Origin: Dactylorhiza incarnata
Taxonomy: Eukaryota > Streptophyta > Magnoliopsida > Asparagales > Orchidaceae
Direction of reading: 5' to 3'
DNA: 64,000 nt
Assembly (NCBI GenBank): GCA_033032865.1
Contig: JAWHQI010000060.1
Coordinates: 11,240,001 to 11,304,000 of the forward strand
Shown here: in pieces, positions 43,109 to 54,053 of the stretch
How the letters are laid out: every line of letters begins with the position of its first letter
Position numbering within the stretch: the first letter of the stretch is position 1
Made by a program: the position numbers and the translations under genes
Notes under the pieces: model-generated
The model's input: only the letters and a program-made list of their open reading frames with translations
What the model was told of the DNA's origin: nothing
The model's database searches: none

Positions 43109-44640
43109 GTGAGATCCTTTCTTCAGCAGCCCCGTAATTTCTATTCTACGGTCGCTATGCCTGGGAGTGCCGCTCGTGATCCTATGCCTGGGAGTGCCCC
43201 TCGTGATCCTATGCCTGGGAGTGCCCCTTCTGATCCAATGCCTTCAACGGGCTATATCCGCACCTCACATGATCACAGGACTCCTCAAATCACTACAATT
43301 AAATTGGATGGAACTAATTATCTCCCTTAGGCTCGTTCCATTACTCTTGCTCTAAAGAGCCGCCGTCTGTTTGGATACGTCAGTGGTACCACCAGGGCGC
43401 CGTCACCAACATACCCAGAGTGGTCTCAATGGGAATCTGAGAACTCCTTAGTGATGTCGTGGCTGACCAACTCCATGCAGGAATCGATTGCCCGCAACTA
43501 TCTATTTCTGGAAACTGCAATCGACATTTAGCAGAGGGCAGAGATTACCTACTCCTGTCGAGGGAACGCCACTTAGATCTTCCAATTGCAGCGACGAATA
43601 TTCCTTTTGCGCCAAGGGACCGTCCCCCATCGGCCTACTACTTGGAATTTACCCAGCTTTACCAGGAGCATGACCACTTCGACTCGCTTACTCGTCTCCC
43701 CGGAGGATGAAGTGTTGGTCCGTGCGAGGGAGGAACGCAACCGGATATTCGAATTCCTACACGGTCTCCATCGTGACTTCGATCCCATTAGAGTTCAGAT
43801 TCTTAGACGTTCTCCTCTCCCCTCCTTACATGAGGTGTACAGTTTGGTGCAACAAGAATATGATCGCAGACAGACACTTCTACCGGACACTGTTGCAGAG
43901 GGCTCTGCCCTGACTGCTCGGTCCCGGTGGCCGATCTATCAGTGACACAAGGTCCAAGTCTATGGACAAGGACCATTTGACATGTGATTATTGTGGAAAA
44001 GCCCGCCATACTAGGGACACTTATTTTAAGCTTCATGCCATCCCCCTCCTCACGAGGGCCCTGCTCCTCGCGACGGCTGTGGCTTTGGTCGTTCCTTGAG
44101 TCGACCATCTCCTTCTCGCTCTGCTCACCTCTCTGATGTTGTGGATGATTCAGCTCCTTACAGTGGACCTGATGCCCCTGAGGTTCCTTCTGCTCTTTCT
44201 GCTGAGGAGATACAAGCCTTCCACCGTTTCAAGCATGACCACTCATCTGAGTCTGCTAGCTCTTTGCATGCTCACCTAGGGATTCCAGGTGCTCACTCTG
44301 CCACCACCCGCTCTCCCACTCAGTGGATCCTTGACTCCGACGCCACATACCACATGACTGGTTCTGCTACAGGTTTTGTGTCCTACATACCTTTGTCTGG
44401 TAGGGACAAAGTGAGCATTGCCGACGATCCCTGTCTCGCATTGTCGGGAAAGGATCCATACCTTGCTCCTCCCTCACTCTTTCCTTTGTTCTTCATATTC
44501 CCAAGTTTACCCGCAACCTGCTTTCTATTAGTCACCTGACTAATTCAATGAACTGCTTGGTAACTTTTTTCTCCTCCTCTTGTATCTTTCAGGACCTGAA
44601 GACGGGGACGGTGATTGGCTATGGTAAACTGTGCGATGAC
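43109..44640 (+). pseudogene. copia gag-protease pseudogene
   Basis: Copia Gag: an N-terminal 27-bp repeat giving MPGSAxxDP three times (43157-43237), then TTIKLDGTNYLP (43295-43330) and a tag stop, LALKSRRLFGYVSGT, and a UBN2-type middle with EERNRIFEFLHGLHRDFDPI (43727-43786). A CCHC knuckle CDYCGKARHTRDT lies at about 43985-44025. The protease reads WILDSDATYHMTGS (44324-44365), where a Gly of the usual DSGA motif is Asp. A partial GAG-pre-integrase region follows (about 44480-44640). Several stops and frame changes. Confidence 0.87.
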
Positions 44641-46807
44641 CTCTATCTTGTTTGACCTCAAGTGTATCTTTATTGGGTATTCTCCTACCCAGAAATGGTA
44701 CAAATGCTTTCATCCTGCTTCCAAAAAGACCTTTGTTACTATGGATGTCACGTTTCGAGAGTCTGAGTCATACTATGAGCCCTCACTTCAGGGGGAGTCT
44801 TATCCAATGGAAGTAAGCACTCCTCTTCCTCTACCCATTCCTCCTTCCTACTCTCCTCTTACCTCCTTGCTTATGCCTGTTACTCCTACCTCTTTGCCTA
44901 CTCCTACTCCTACTCCTACTTTGCCCGCTCCTCCTTTAAAGGTGTATACTCAGAGGAATAGGGGTCCTGACACATCGGATTCGCTCAGGCTACCCGCTCC
45001 AACATCTGATCCATTTTCGGGGACTCAAGGTAATTGTATCTCTACCCAACATCCGCTGTCACACTTTGTGTCCTATGACTCGTTATCCCCCTCATATACA
45101 ACCTTTGTTGCCTCTCTCTCCTCCATTTCTATCCCCTCAACCTGGTAGGAAGCTATTGAGCACCAAAAGTGGCAGGATGCCATGAGTGAGGAAATGATGG
45201 CGCTGGAAAAGAATTGCACATGTGACTTAGGCTCCGTTTGGGGAGACTTATTTTCACCGGTCAAGCGGTTACGACCGCATGAACCGGGCCTTAATTAAGG
45301 TCCGGTTCATGTGGTCGTAACCGCTTGACCGGTAAAAATAAGTCCTCCCAAACGGAGCCTTAGTTCCTCTACCTCCAGGAAAGACCGTGGTTGGGTGTAA
45401 GGGTGTTCTATGTCAAGCAAAACTCTCAAGGTGTTGTTGAATGATACAAGGCTAGATTGGTGGCTACGGGCTATACTCAGACCATGGGGATCGACTATCA
45501 AGAAACCTTTGCTCTTGTGGCAAAGATGAATTCTATAAGAGTTTTGCTCTCGTGTGCTGCCTGCAAAGGGTGGACTTTGACCCAGTTAGATGTGAAGAAG
45601 TTAGATGTGAAGAATGCTTTCCTTCATAGGGACTTGGAAGAAGAAGTATACATGTCCTTACCACCGGGTCTTACCCCGAAAGGATCTAGGGGAAAAATAG
45701 CAGTCTGAAGGCCTTGTATGACCTAAAGCAGTCCCCTCGGGCCTGGTTTGAGAGATTCCATAGAGCTATGGTGACTTTGGATACTCACAGAGTAATGCTG
45801 ATCATACTTTATTTGTAAGGCACAACATGGGAGATAAACTGCTCTCATTATCTATGTGGATGATATCATTATAACGGGTGATGACACCGAAGAAATCTAA
45901 ACACTGAAACAAAGACTGACAAAGAAATTTGAAGTAAAAGACCTGGGAAATCTCAGGTACTTCCTGGGTATTGAGGTCGCTCGGTCAAAGCATGGGATAT
46001 TCATATCTCAGAGGAAGTGCATCCTAGACTTGCTTCAGTCATCTGAGATGAGTGGGTGTAGACCTGCCGACACCCCCAATTGAAGTCAACCATAGATTGG
46101 GAAGAGATGATGGGGAAGCGATAGCAGATATCTATGGATTCCAACGACTGGTTGGTCGCCTTATCTATTTATCTCATACTCGCCCAGATATTTCTTACGT
46201 AGTTGGTGTCATCAGTCAGTTCATGCACTCACCAAAAACGCGACATTTAGAAACAACTCACAGGATCCTACAGTATCTCAAGTCCTCTCCTGGGAAGGGT
46301 ATCCTGTTCTCCCCGAGCAAAGAATTAACTATTGAAATCTATACCGATGCTGATTGGGCTGGCTCAGTTGATGACAGAAGGTCCACCTCTGGGTATTGTT
46401 CTCTAGTCGGTGGTAATTTGATAACCTGGAGAAGTAAAAAACAACATGTGGTTGCCAGGTCGAGTGCGGAGGCAAAATTTAGAGCTATGACTCGTGGGAT
46501 TTGCGAAGGATTGCAGATTAGGTCTCTTTTGAATGATCTCGGCATGGAAAACAAGGACCATGTGAGACTTTATTGTGATAAAGTGGCTGTCATCAGCATT
46601 GCTCACAATCCCGTCCAACATGACCGCACAAAGCACGTGGAGGTTGATCGCCACTTCATCAAAAAGAACATAGAAAGAGGAGTTGTGAGCACACCATTTG
46701 TCCCTTCCGATCAACAATTAGCAGATGTTCTCACCAAGGGATTAAGTCTAAGTGCATTTGGAAAAATCATGTGCAAGTTGGGCATGCAAGACATCACACG
46801 CCCAACT
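44641..46807 (+). pseudogene. copia RT-RNase H pseudogene, integrase core deleted
   Basis: After the GAG-pre-integrase end the sequence jumps to the integrase tail motif FIGYSPTQKWYKCFHP (about 44675-44722), so the DDE core is missing. A Pro/Thr-rich linker follows (to about 45145). RT starts WQDAMSEEMMALEKN, is cut by a MITE at 45230, and resumes with [20 protein letters not shown] and IYVDDIIITGDD (about 45854-45889). The RNase H region (46052-46810) is one 252-residue open frame with YTDADWAGSVDDRRSTSGYC, RSSAEAKFRAM and an ADVLTKGL end. Dead as a whole. Confidence 0.9.
45230..45359. mobile_element. Tourist-like MITE, near-perfect palindrome (TSD TTA)
   Basis: 130 bp running GGCTCCGTTTGG...CCAAACGGAGCC, symmetric about CCTTAATTAAGG, with TTA duplications at 45227-45229 and 45360-45362. 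The two halves are almost exact inverted copies. It interrupts the RT of a copia element. Same family as 27392-27492. Confidence 0.92.
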
Positions 46808-46817
46808 TGAGGGGGAG

Positions 46818-46946
46818 TGTTAAAATTTTGTTGTTCTTTTTAAATTTCCATTGTTATATTTCCATTCTTGCCCTTGTAATTTCTCCCTCATATATTTAGG
46901 AGGGAACCCTCTTGTGAAATTAATCAATATTCTCTATTCTCCAACA
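46818..46946 (+). repeat. 3' LTR of the 42.6-kb copia
   Basis: 129 bp, TGTTAAAATT...CTCCAACA, followed by TSD GTCCT. Confidence 0.93.
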
Positions 46947-46951
46947 GTCCT

Positions 46952-49240
46952 CTATTTATCTCTCTTATACACTTTATTATTTGTCTTTATGCGTGCCGTG
47001 GGCATCTAACTGGTCAATGCCATATTGAGAAATTGATAGGTATTACAATTTGGTATCAAAGATAAGTTAGGATTCTAGAGACCATGTTAGAAGTGATCAA
47101 TGAGCCCTGAGATAAAAAAAAAACTATTCTAACTGCGACCTAGAGTATACTTTTTGTAGTCACTAGATTTAATGATACTTATGATTGGTGCTCTTCATCT
47201 TTGGACACCTAGAGACCATAGGATGGGGGGAACTTCTCAACCAACACTGGAATTTAGTGGGAGCAAAAATAATACTATTGGACTTTTCAATATGTCGCCT
47301 GAAAATTCTGATAGGATGCTAGTTGAGGGTATGATAGACTTCTCAAAAGGAAATAGGTGCAGTGTCAGTAGCCAATGCGGTGCTTGTAGCTCCTACAACA
47401 CTAGAAGAACAGGCAGCCCCCGCAGTCCATACAACATTTGCTGATCCTGAAGCTCCTGCGACACTGGTGATCCCAGTGGTAGTAAGGTTCCAACTGCAGC
47501 AGGGGAAAAGTTGGATATGTACTTAAGAGTACTTTAGAGACTTCCACCCTTGAGCTTTCAAGGGTATTGAATTTGCTATGGAGAAAGATAAGTTGACCAA
47601 ATTAGAGGAGTAACTAGAGGCCATGTTGTGTTTGGAGAATAGGAAGGTCGCTATAGCAGCCATCATGCTTCATGGAGAAGCAAAAAAGTGATTGGAAATG
47701 TATTTATTGAACTAATATGTAGGTTAATGGAAAATCACCCTCACTCTCTTTCTTTTGAAAGTTTTAAGGCTAATGCTTAGTTTGGTCTCTTAGGCCGGAT
47801 TGTTACTCAAATCTCGTGGCGGAATTTTCAGCAATTTTCTGGTGGTAAATTTCGAGTTTTGTGTGTTGTTCCCTGAAAGAAACATTTTTTAGATTGTATC
47901 AATATGAGTGATATCATATGACAAGGCTATTTTCAGTATAAATTAACTTGGCCGAGCCACTATACAGGGTCTCCCTTGATGACAAGGACCAGACCAATCG
48001 CTTCTATTGAGGGGCTCAGGGGCTCAATCAAACACCCTCTAATCACATTGCAGATGGGACGATACAAAGTCCTTGCGGATGCAACAAGGAAGCTAGTGAT
48101 GGTAGTTAAGGCCATGGTAGTTGGAAGAAGACCAAGGAAACTCACCCTGAAGTTAATGAGTCAATGCACAGGGAGGGCAACAAAGGAATTTTCATGGGTT
48201 ACTTGTTTCAATTGTGGATAGGTCAGGCATCAGGCTCAAAAGTAAAAGTATGCTCCTCAACAAAGGAAGGTCAAAAAATTGTTGATGTTGTTGGACCTAG
48301 TGGAGCGGGGCAAGGCAAGACAAGGCCGCAGAGTTCGGTTCTTATCTAGTAATACCCATGTAGTCCAGGGCTTATGCCTTGAGCCAACAAGAAGCTAAGA
48401 ACCGCCAGGACGATGGGACATATGAAATAGTTATTCAATGATCAATTAATATTGCCATCTTACTTTTTGCATTCTAATATGTAATCTTGTATCTAGGTGT
48501 TATTATAGTGCTTCGTAATCCAGATAAAATTCTGTTTAACACTGGTCATCCCATTCTTTTATTTCAAAGCCGTTTGCTTACAAATTTGGTTTTGGACCCT
48601 ATAGAGTAGGTAAAAGTTATAACTTTAAAGGTCAGGATGCAAAATGGATCAATGTTGACCACTGATTTTAGATGCGGAGATATTCTTTTTATTGAAGAAA
48701 TCAAATTTAGCTTGGATGTGACATTTTTGCCCGTCGTCTAATTGGATGTCATTATGGGTATGAATTGACTACCAGATCATAGTGCTGAGATTAATTGTAT
48801 ATCAAATGAGATATTTTCAGGTGGACCAGATCAGGCAATAGTGAAGTTCCAAGGGGCTGAAGAGTGTGGCTAAGATGATTATAACTATTATCAAGGTAAT
48901 TAAGGTAATTAATAAGGGTTGCAAGGCTTTTCTAGCTTTGATGCATGCCTCCATCGATGACCTTACTATCCATAATGTACCTATGGTCAAGAACTTTGTG
49001 GGTATATTTCCAAACAAGTTAATTAGTACAATTCCTTACAAAGAGACCAACTTATCATCAATTTGATACCTGGAGTGATACCCATGACAAGGTCTTCAAG
49101 GATGGCTCCTAAAGAGTAGGCTGAGCTGAGAGTACATTTCCAGAAACTGTTAGATAAATGTTATATCAGAACTAGCTCTTCACCTTGGATCATAAGATAC
49201 TACTTTGGCCTTGCCCTACAACTTCATAGCTTAGGGAAGG
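46952..49240 (+). pseudogene. Old Ty3/gypsy remnant: LTR end, primer site, gag, PR, RT start
   Basis: After GTATTACA (ending 47046) comes a primer site TTGGTATCAAAG (47049-47060). Decayed Gag follows, with a knuckle-like TCFNCG near 48200-48217. A protease-like region near 48370-48780 includes AYALSQQEAKNRQDDGTYE and LDVIMGMN. The RT entry follows with NLIPGVIPMTRSSRMAPKE and LRVHFQKLLDKCYIRTSSSP (49060-49190). Many stops. Match breaks off near 49240. It may be the other half of the LTR begun at 42329. Confidence 0.7.
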
Positions 49241-49246
49241 AGAGTA

Positions 49247-50611
49247 TCTGATGCGGAGCATAGGCGAGGACGAGCTTTGGGCCCATTCGGAGATGATTTG
49301 GCGACTTACCATATATGGCGTGCCCGGATCGACGATCCGACTCCGTGGATGCGTTCGGATTCGTGTTGCGAGTCAATTTCATATATAGCTTTGTACTTTT
49401 CGGTTATTATTTCATGTAGTTTTGGCCTCGAAACCAACGACAATCATAGCCGTTGATTCCGGGTGCCCTAATCCTGTTTTCTTATAAATAGAACCTTAGG
49501 GCTGCTGTAATTTTATTGCTGAATATGTGGAGACTCTTCTTCCTTCATTCCGGTGATCTCCTCCGCGGTGCCGACTCCGTGGAGCCCCCTTGGTGACGAT
49601 TCCTTGGGTAAGTTATCTCATCTTCTCCTTGCTCTCCTCCTCCCCACCAAAACAGCCACCCTACCTGTTTTCCTGCAGCCACCAGCCACCCTCCCTGCTG
49701 TCCCTGCAGCGCCAGCCTCCTCCCTGCTTCCTTGCAGTGCCAGCCCCCTCCCTGCTCCATTGCAGCCGCCCCCTCCCAGCCCCCCTATCGCCAGCCCCTC
49801 TCAAACTCCAGCCGCCAGCCCCTACAGCCACCTTCCGCCGCCCTCCCTGTCCTCCCAACAGCAGCACGCCGCCAACCCTACCAGCACCCCTGCCGACAGC
49901 CCTCCCAACAACAGCCACCATCAGCCCCCTCCAGCCATCCCGCCTCCTCTACAGCGCCAGCCCTGTCCGCCCCCTGTTCACCCTGCTGCCCTCAACCTCC
50001 AGCCACCTTCCCCACGTGGATCCACCCTCCTACAGCCCCACATCTTCAGATCCGCCCAGATCTGGACGGGACAATCCAGATCCATCCCCGCACCCCCTGT
50101 TCAGCCCCTAACCTTCCATACTCGTAGCCAATACACCCCCCTTCCGTGGAGCCACCTTTCCCTTACCCGATCTAGTCATCCACCGCGCGGAAAACCTCCT
50201 CTCTTCTCCAAAGTTCATATTTGTTTAAAAATTGCTGCAGTCCTAATTTATTTTCATATTTTGTGCTGAGTTTTTGTATTGGTTGAAGGTGTTAAAACAT
50301 TGTTGCATTATGGTAATCTTATGCTTGTTTGGATGTTCATTTTATTCTAGTTATTTGTGTCTGGATAAATCTCTAACTGCAAGAAGGAATTATTCGCCGC
50401 GCGCTCTTGCTTTGGCCCTCCATGCGGAGGGAAGCCTAAGCTTGTTTCGTCTTAATAAAATGTTTTGCCTTGCCGTGAATTAGTGGCGCGTGGGATGTTT
50501 AAATTTATTATCTAATTGTGGCTTAACCGTCGGACTTGCATAGCATGTAGGGTTAGGTCGCGGATTTTCCGCCGCCTATAGATTCGTCATGCGTCAGTAT
50601 CCCTCTAGGCT
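49247..50611 (+). other. LTR/LARD-like non-autonomous segment with C-rich leader
   Basis: A TATA box CTTATAAATA (49481-49490) is followed by a leader, a possible splice donor GGGTAAGTT (49605-49613), and a 500-bp C-rich tract (49660-50170). The tract is open in several frames, giving Pro/Ser/Ala-rich peptides, e.g. 238 codons from 49553. The same tract being open in three frames speaks against a real protein. It resembles the promoter-leader part of a large non-coding LTR element and shares a CC(T)(A/G)TAGATTC(A/G)TCATGCG motif with the region ending near 58366. Confidence 0.4.
49481..49490 (+). promoter_or_regulatory. TATA box
   Basis: CTTATAAATA ahead of a leader and C-rich tract; the best core-promoter match in this stretch. 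Confidence 0.45.
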
Positions 50612-50616
50612 AAGCC

Positions 50617-50928
50617 TGTTAGGGTTCTACAAGAAGAGAGGAGAACTAAAGAGAGAGAGAGAGAGAATTAGGGTTAGGAGGAGAATAGAAGAATACCTGG
50701 AGATACTTTGCTTGCCCCAACATAGAGCCCCCCGGGTATAAATATACCCGGGCTAAGGAGGGGCCGGCCGTCCCCTCCCAAATGGGGCTGAACCGGTTGG
50801 TTCAGCCCCCGGCCGGCCGGTACTAGTGAACGGGGGCTGTTGGTTCAGCCCCGTGGTTGCTTGTCGTCTCCTTTCTCCTGCGAGCGTACTGACGCCCCGA
50901 GAAGCGTGTCGATATTGGGGGCGTAACA
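50617..50928 (-). repeat. 3' LTR of gypsy copy D
   Basis: 312 bp, TGTTAGGGTTC...GCGTAACA on the plus strand. It contains CCCGGGTATA/TATACCCGGG arms (50731-50752) that put the TATA-like box in a hairpin. Confidence 0.94.
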
Positions 50929-51310
50929 TTCCCCTCTCCATCAATAACCAACTTGTCCTCAAGGTGGTAGTCCGGGTACAGTTCCTTGAACTCCAGCAGA
51001 TCCACTCAAGAGTTGTGCGCGTCCGATAAGTTCTTCCATTTGACCAGGAGTTCGAGGCGGTATTCAGCGCCCCTTTGTTTCCATTTGAGCAGTAGAATAT
51101 CCTCACTCCGCCCGCGACGGTAGCTTCTGGTAGAAAATGGTTGGGTTGAACATTGTTACCAATCTTCCGTTTGAGCAAGGACACATGAAAGGTAGGATGA
51201 ATGCGCGAGCCCGCAGGAAGCGCCAATGTGTATGCTACTGGTCCCACCCGGCTGAGTATATACGAAAGGGCCATAATAACGGGGGGGCCAATTTCTGATT
51301 CGTGTGTCAA
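50753..51310 (-). pseudogene. Integrase C-terminus/chromodomain remnant of copy D
   Basis: Frameshifted continuation: YILSRVGPVAYTLALPAGSR, IHPTFHVSLLKRKIGN, then chromodomain sequence in changing frames (e.g. MDLLEFKELYPDYHLEDK ending 50823). It runs into the 3' LTR, as in copy C. Confidence 0.85.
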
Positions 51311-51311
51311 G

Positions 51312-54053
51312 CTACTGACAGTTGTCTGCAGGGTTGGAGCTTGAGGAACACATCATCCCCATGGCAAATTCCCTCTCTTTGCGATGCTTGTCCGCTTGGA
51401 CCTTCATGCGATCTTGTGCGAGGCGGAGGTTCGCCCGCAAGGTCACTAAGGTGCAATCCCGATCACGGAGAGCCCGATCAACCGCCGGTAAGGCCGTGCT
51501 GCCCGGCTCATAACTGCTTAAAGAAGGAGGAGGACGGCCGTAAATGACCTCGAACGGGGTCATCTTGCTGGCGGAATGGTAGGAGGTGTTGTAGCAATAC
51601 TCGGCCCAGTGCAGCCAGCTGGTCCAAGTTAGCGGTTCATCCATGACAAAACAACGAAGGTATGTCTCCATGCTCCGATTGAGAACCTCTGTCTGTCCAT
51701 CAATTTGGGGGTGATTTGCTGTGCTGAAGCGTAAGCAAGTCCCCTGTAAGCGGAAGAGCTCCCACCAGAAATTGCTCACAAAGGTGGGGTCTCTGTCAGA
51801 AATGATGGCGCGTGGAAGGCCGTGCAGGCGGACAATTTTGCGAGCAAAGAGGTCGGCAACTGACTCGCCAGTGTATGGGTGGCTCAAAGCTAGAAAGTGG
51901 TCATACTTGGAGAGTTTGTCAACCACGACCAAGATAACGGATTTTCCCTGAGACTTGGGCAACCCATCAATGAAATCCATCGAGACCGTGTCCCAAATGT
52001 GCTGCGGAATCTCCAGAGGGGTGAGCAGCCCGGCAGGTGTGGTCGTCTCATACTTCTGTCGCTGACACATCTTGCACTGCCGTACAAACTGTTGTATGTC
52101 GCGACGTAAGCCGTGCCAAAAAACATTTGCTCTCGGCCGTTGAAGGGTGCGGAGCACTCCTGCATGGCCGCCCGTTGGTGACGAATGGAACTCATGCATC
52201 ATGATTGTCTTCCACGCCGAAGCGGAGGGTATGACCACCCTGTCGTTATAATAGAGCTGTCCATTCTGAAGGTGATAGCCCGGTGTCGTGGCCTCCCCCC
52301 GTTGTAGGGCTTCAACTATGGTCCGTAGTGAGGGATCCCGCAATACCTCCTCCTGTATATCCTCCAGGGAGTCAACTAGGGGACCGGATATTTGTGCAAA
52401 GGTGCCCTCGGGTAAGCGAGATAGGGCGTCAGCCACCACATTTTCCTTGCCCTGTCGGTAGAGAATCTCATAATCATAGCCTAACAATTTGGTGACCCAC
52501 TTCTGTTGGAGGGGCGAGGAAACCCGTTGTTCCAAAAAATGTTTCAAGCTTTGGTGGTCGGTGCGAATTTTGAAGTGCCGTCCCAGCAAGTATGGCCGCC
52601 ACACGGACACGGCATGGATGATAGCTAACATTTCCTTCTCGTAGGTGGAGAGCCCCAAGGTACGCGGAGCGAGCGCCTTGCTATAGAATGCCAACGGACG
52701 ACCCTCCTGTATCAATACTGCCCCAATGCCTACACCTGACGCGTCTGTTTCGAGCACAAACTCCTTGTTGAAATCCGGTAGAGCCAGGACCGGTGTGGAT
52801 GTCATAGCCTTCTTGAGGGCTTGGAATGCCACCTCTGCCTCCTCGTGCCCTAAGAAGGCGTCCTTCTGCAGTAGTTGGGTCAACGACCGGGAAATCTTCC
52901 TATAATCCTTCACAAATCGACGGTAATAACCGGTGAGTCCCAGGAAGCCCCGTAAGGCTCGGACGGTGAGTAGTCGTGGCCACGACAACATGCTCTCAAT
53001 CTTCTTGGGGTCGGCCGTGACTCCGTGAGCTGACACCAAATGCCCCAAGTATTCCACTTCCTCTTGACCAAATGAACACTTGGACTGCTTGGCATAAAGC
53101 TGGTGCTGGCGGAGAATGGAGAAAACTTGCTCGACATGGGCCACGCGCTCCTCCCAACTGACACTGTAAATGAGGATGTCGTCGAAAAAGATCAACACAG
53201 AACGGCGGATGAGGGGGCGGAAGATCTCGTTCATAACGGCTTGGAATGTGGACGGGGCATTGGTAAGCCCGAAGGGCATCACCAGGAACTCGTAATGTCC
53301 ATCGTGCGTCCGAAATGTTGTTTTGTGGATGTCCTCGGCTTGCATCCGAATCTGATGGTAGCCTGACCTCAGGCCAAGCTTGGTGAATAGACGTGCGCCA
53401 TGCAGTTCGTCCAGTAGCTCTTCGATCAAAGGAATGAGAAATTTATCTTTAATCGTCGAACTGTTCAAGCCGCGGTAGTCCACACCAAACCGCCACGACC
53501 CGTCCTTCTTGACCAAGATGATCGGGGACGAAAATGCACTCGTACTGGGACGGATAATCCCTGCGGCCAGCATCTCTCGGACGCTGCGCTCGATCTCTGC
53601 CTTCTGAATGTGCGGATAACGATACGGTCGGATGTTAGTGGGTTCGGCCCCCGCCTTGAGTTGGATTTGGTGATCTCGGAATCTCGGTGGTGGGAGTGTG
53701 CGGGGCTCCTGAAATACGTTGGCATACTGTACTAGAATAGACTGCATCTGGTGAGGTACCTCCGACGGTGCAGTAACGATCGACGTAACACCCATGAGTA
53801 CCACCATCGTGTTTCCTTCCTCCCCAAGTTGTTGCAGGCTTCAGATAGAGATCTCCTTCACCAGGGCAGATTTAAGGCCTCCCAGACAAAACTGCTTCCC
53901 CTGCTGCAGGAACTCCATCGTCATGTGATCCCAGTCAAAAGTCACCCGTCGTAGCTGTCGCATCCAGTGGACCCCAAACACCACATCTGAGCCTCTGATG
54001 GGTAGAAGATAGACATCAGTCCGTCCCGTGTATCCCTGTATGTTGAGTTCCAC
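51312..54053 (-). pseudogene. pol of gypsy copy D (RT-RNase H-integrase, mostly open)
   Basis: A TGA at 53841-53843 (copy C has Arg) breaks the protease-RT linker; then 831 codons are open from 53807. RT has VKKDGSWRFGVDYRGLN and FFDDILIYS (active site intact). RNase H has LETDASGVGIGAVLIQEG. Integrase has HEFHSSPTGGHAG...CKMCQRQ zinc ligands, MDFIDGLPKS, ISDRDPTFVS and HPQIDGQTEVLNRSMETYL. A 1-bp deletion near 51358 shifts the frame after KEREFAMG. Compared with copy C this domain set is the better preserved one. Confidence 0.92.

Larger units (their letters stand above)
42574..46946 (+). mobile_element. Ty1/copia element with 129-bp LTRs (TSD GTCCT)
   Basis: LTRs at 42574-42702 and 46818-46946, TG...CA, each 129 bp, with duplications GTCCT at 42569-42573 and 46947-46951. 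Primer site TGGTATAGAGTC follows the 5' LTR and a TTGAGGGGGAG polypurine tract precedes the 3' LTR. The LTRs differ at about 15 positions (about 12%), so it is old. It carries gag, protease, RT and RNase H remnants, but the integrase core is deleted. A MITE sits in the RT region at 45230-45359. Confidence 0.95.

Noticed and set aside
49553..50269. Proline-rich 238-codon frame
   Set aside because: The C-rich tract is open in all three plus frames and partly on the minus strand; composition alone explains it, and no conserved domain is visible.
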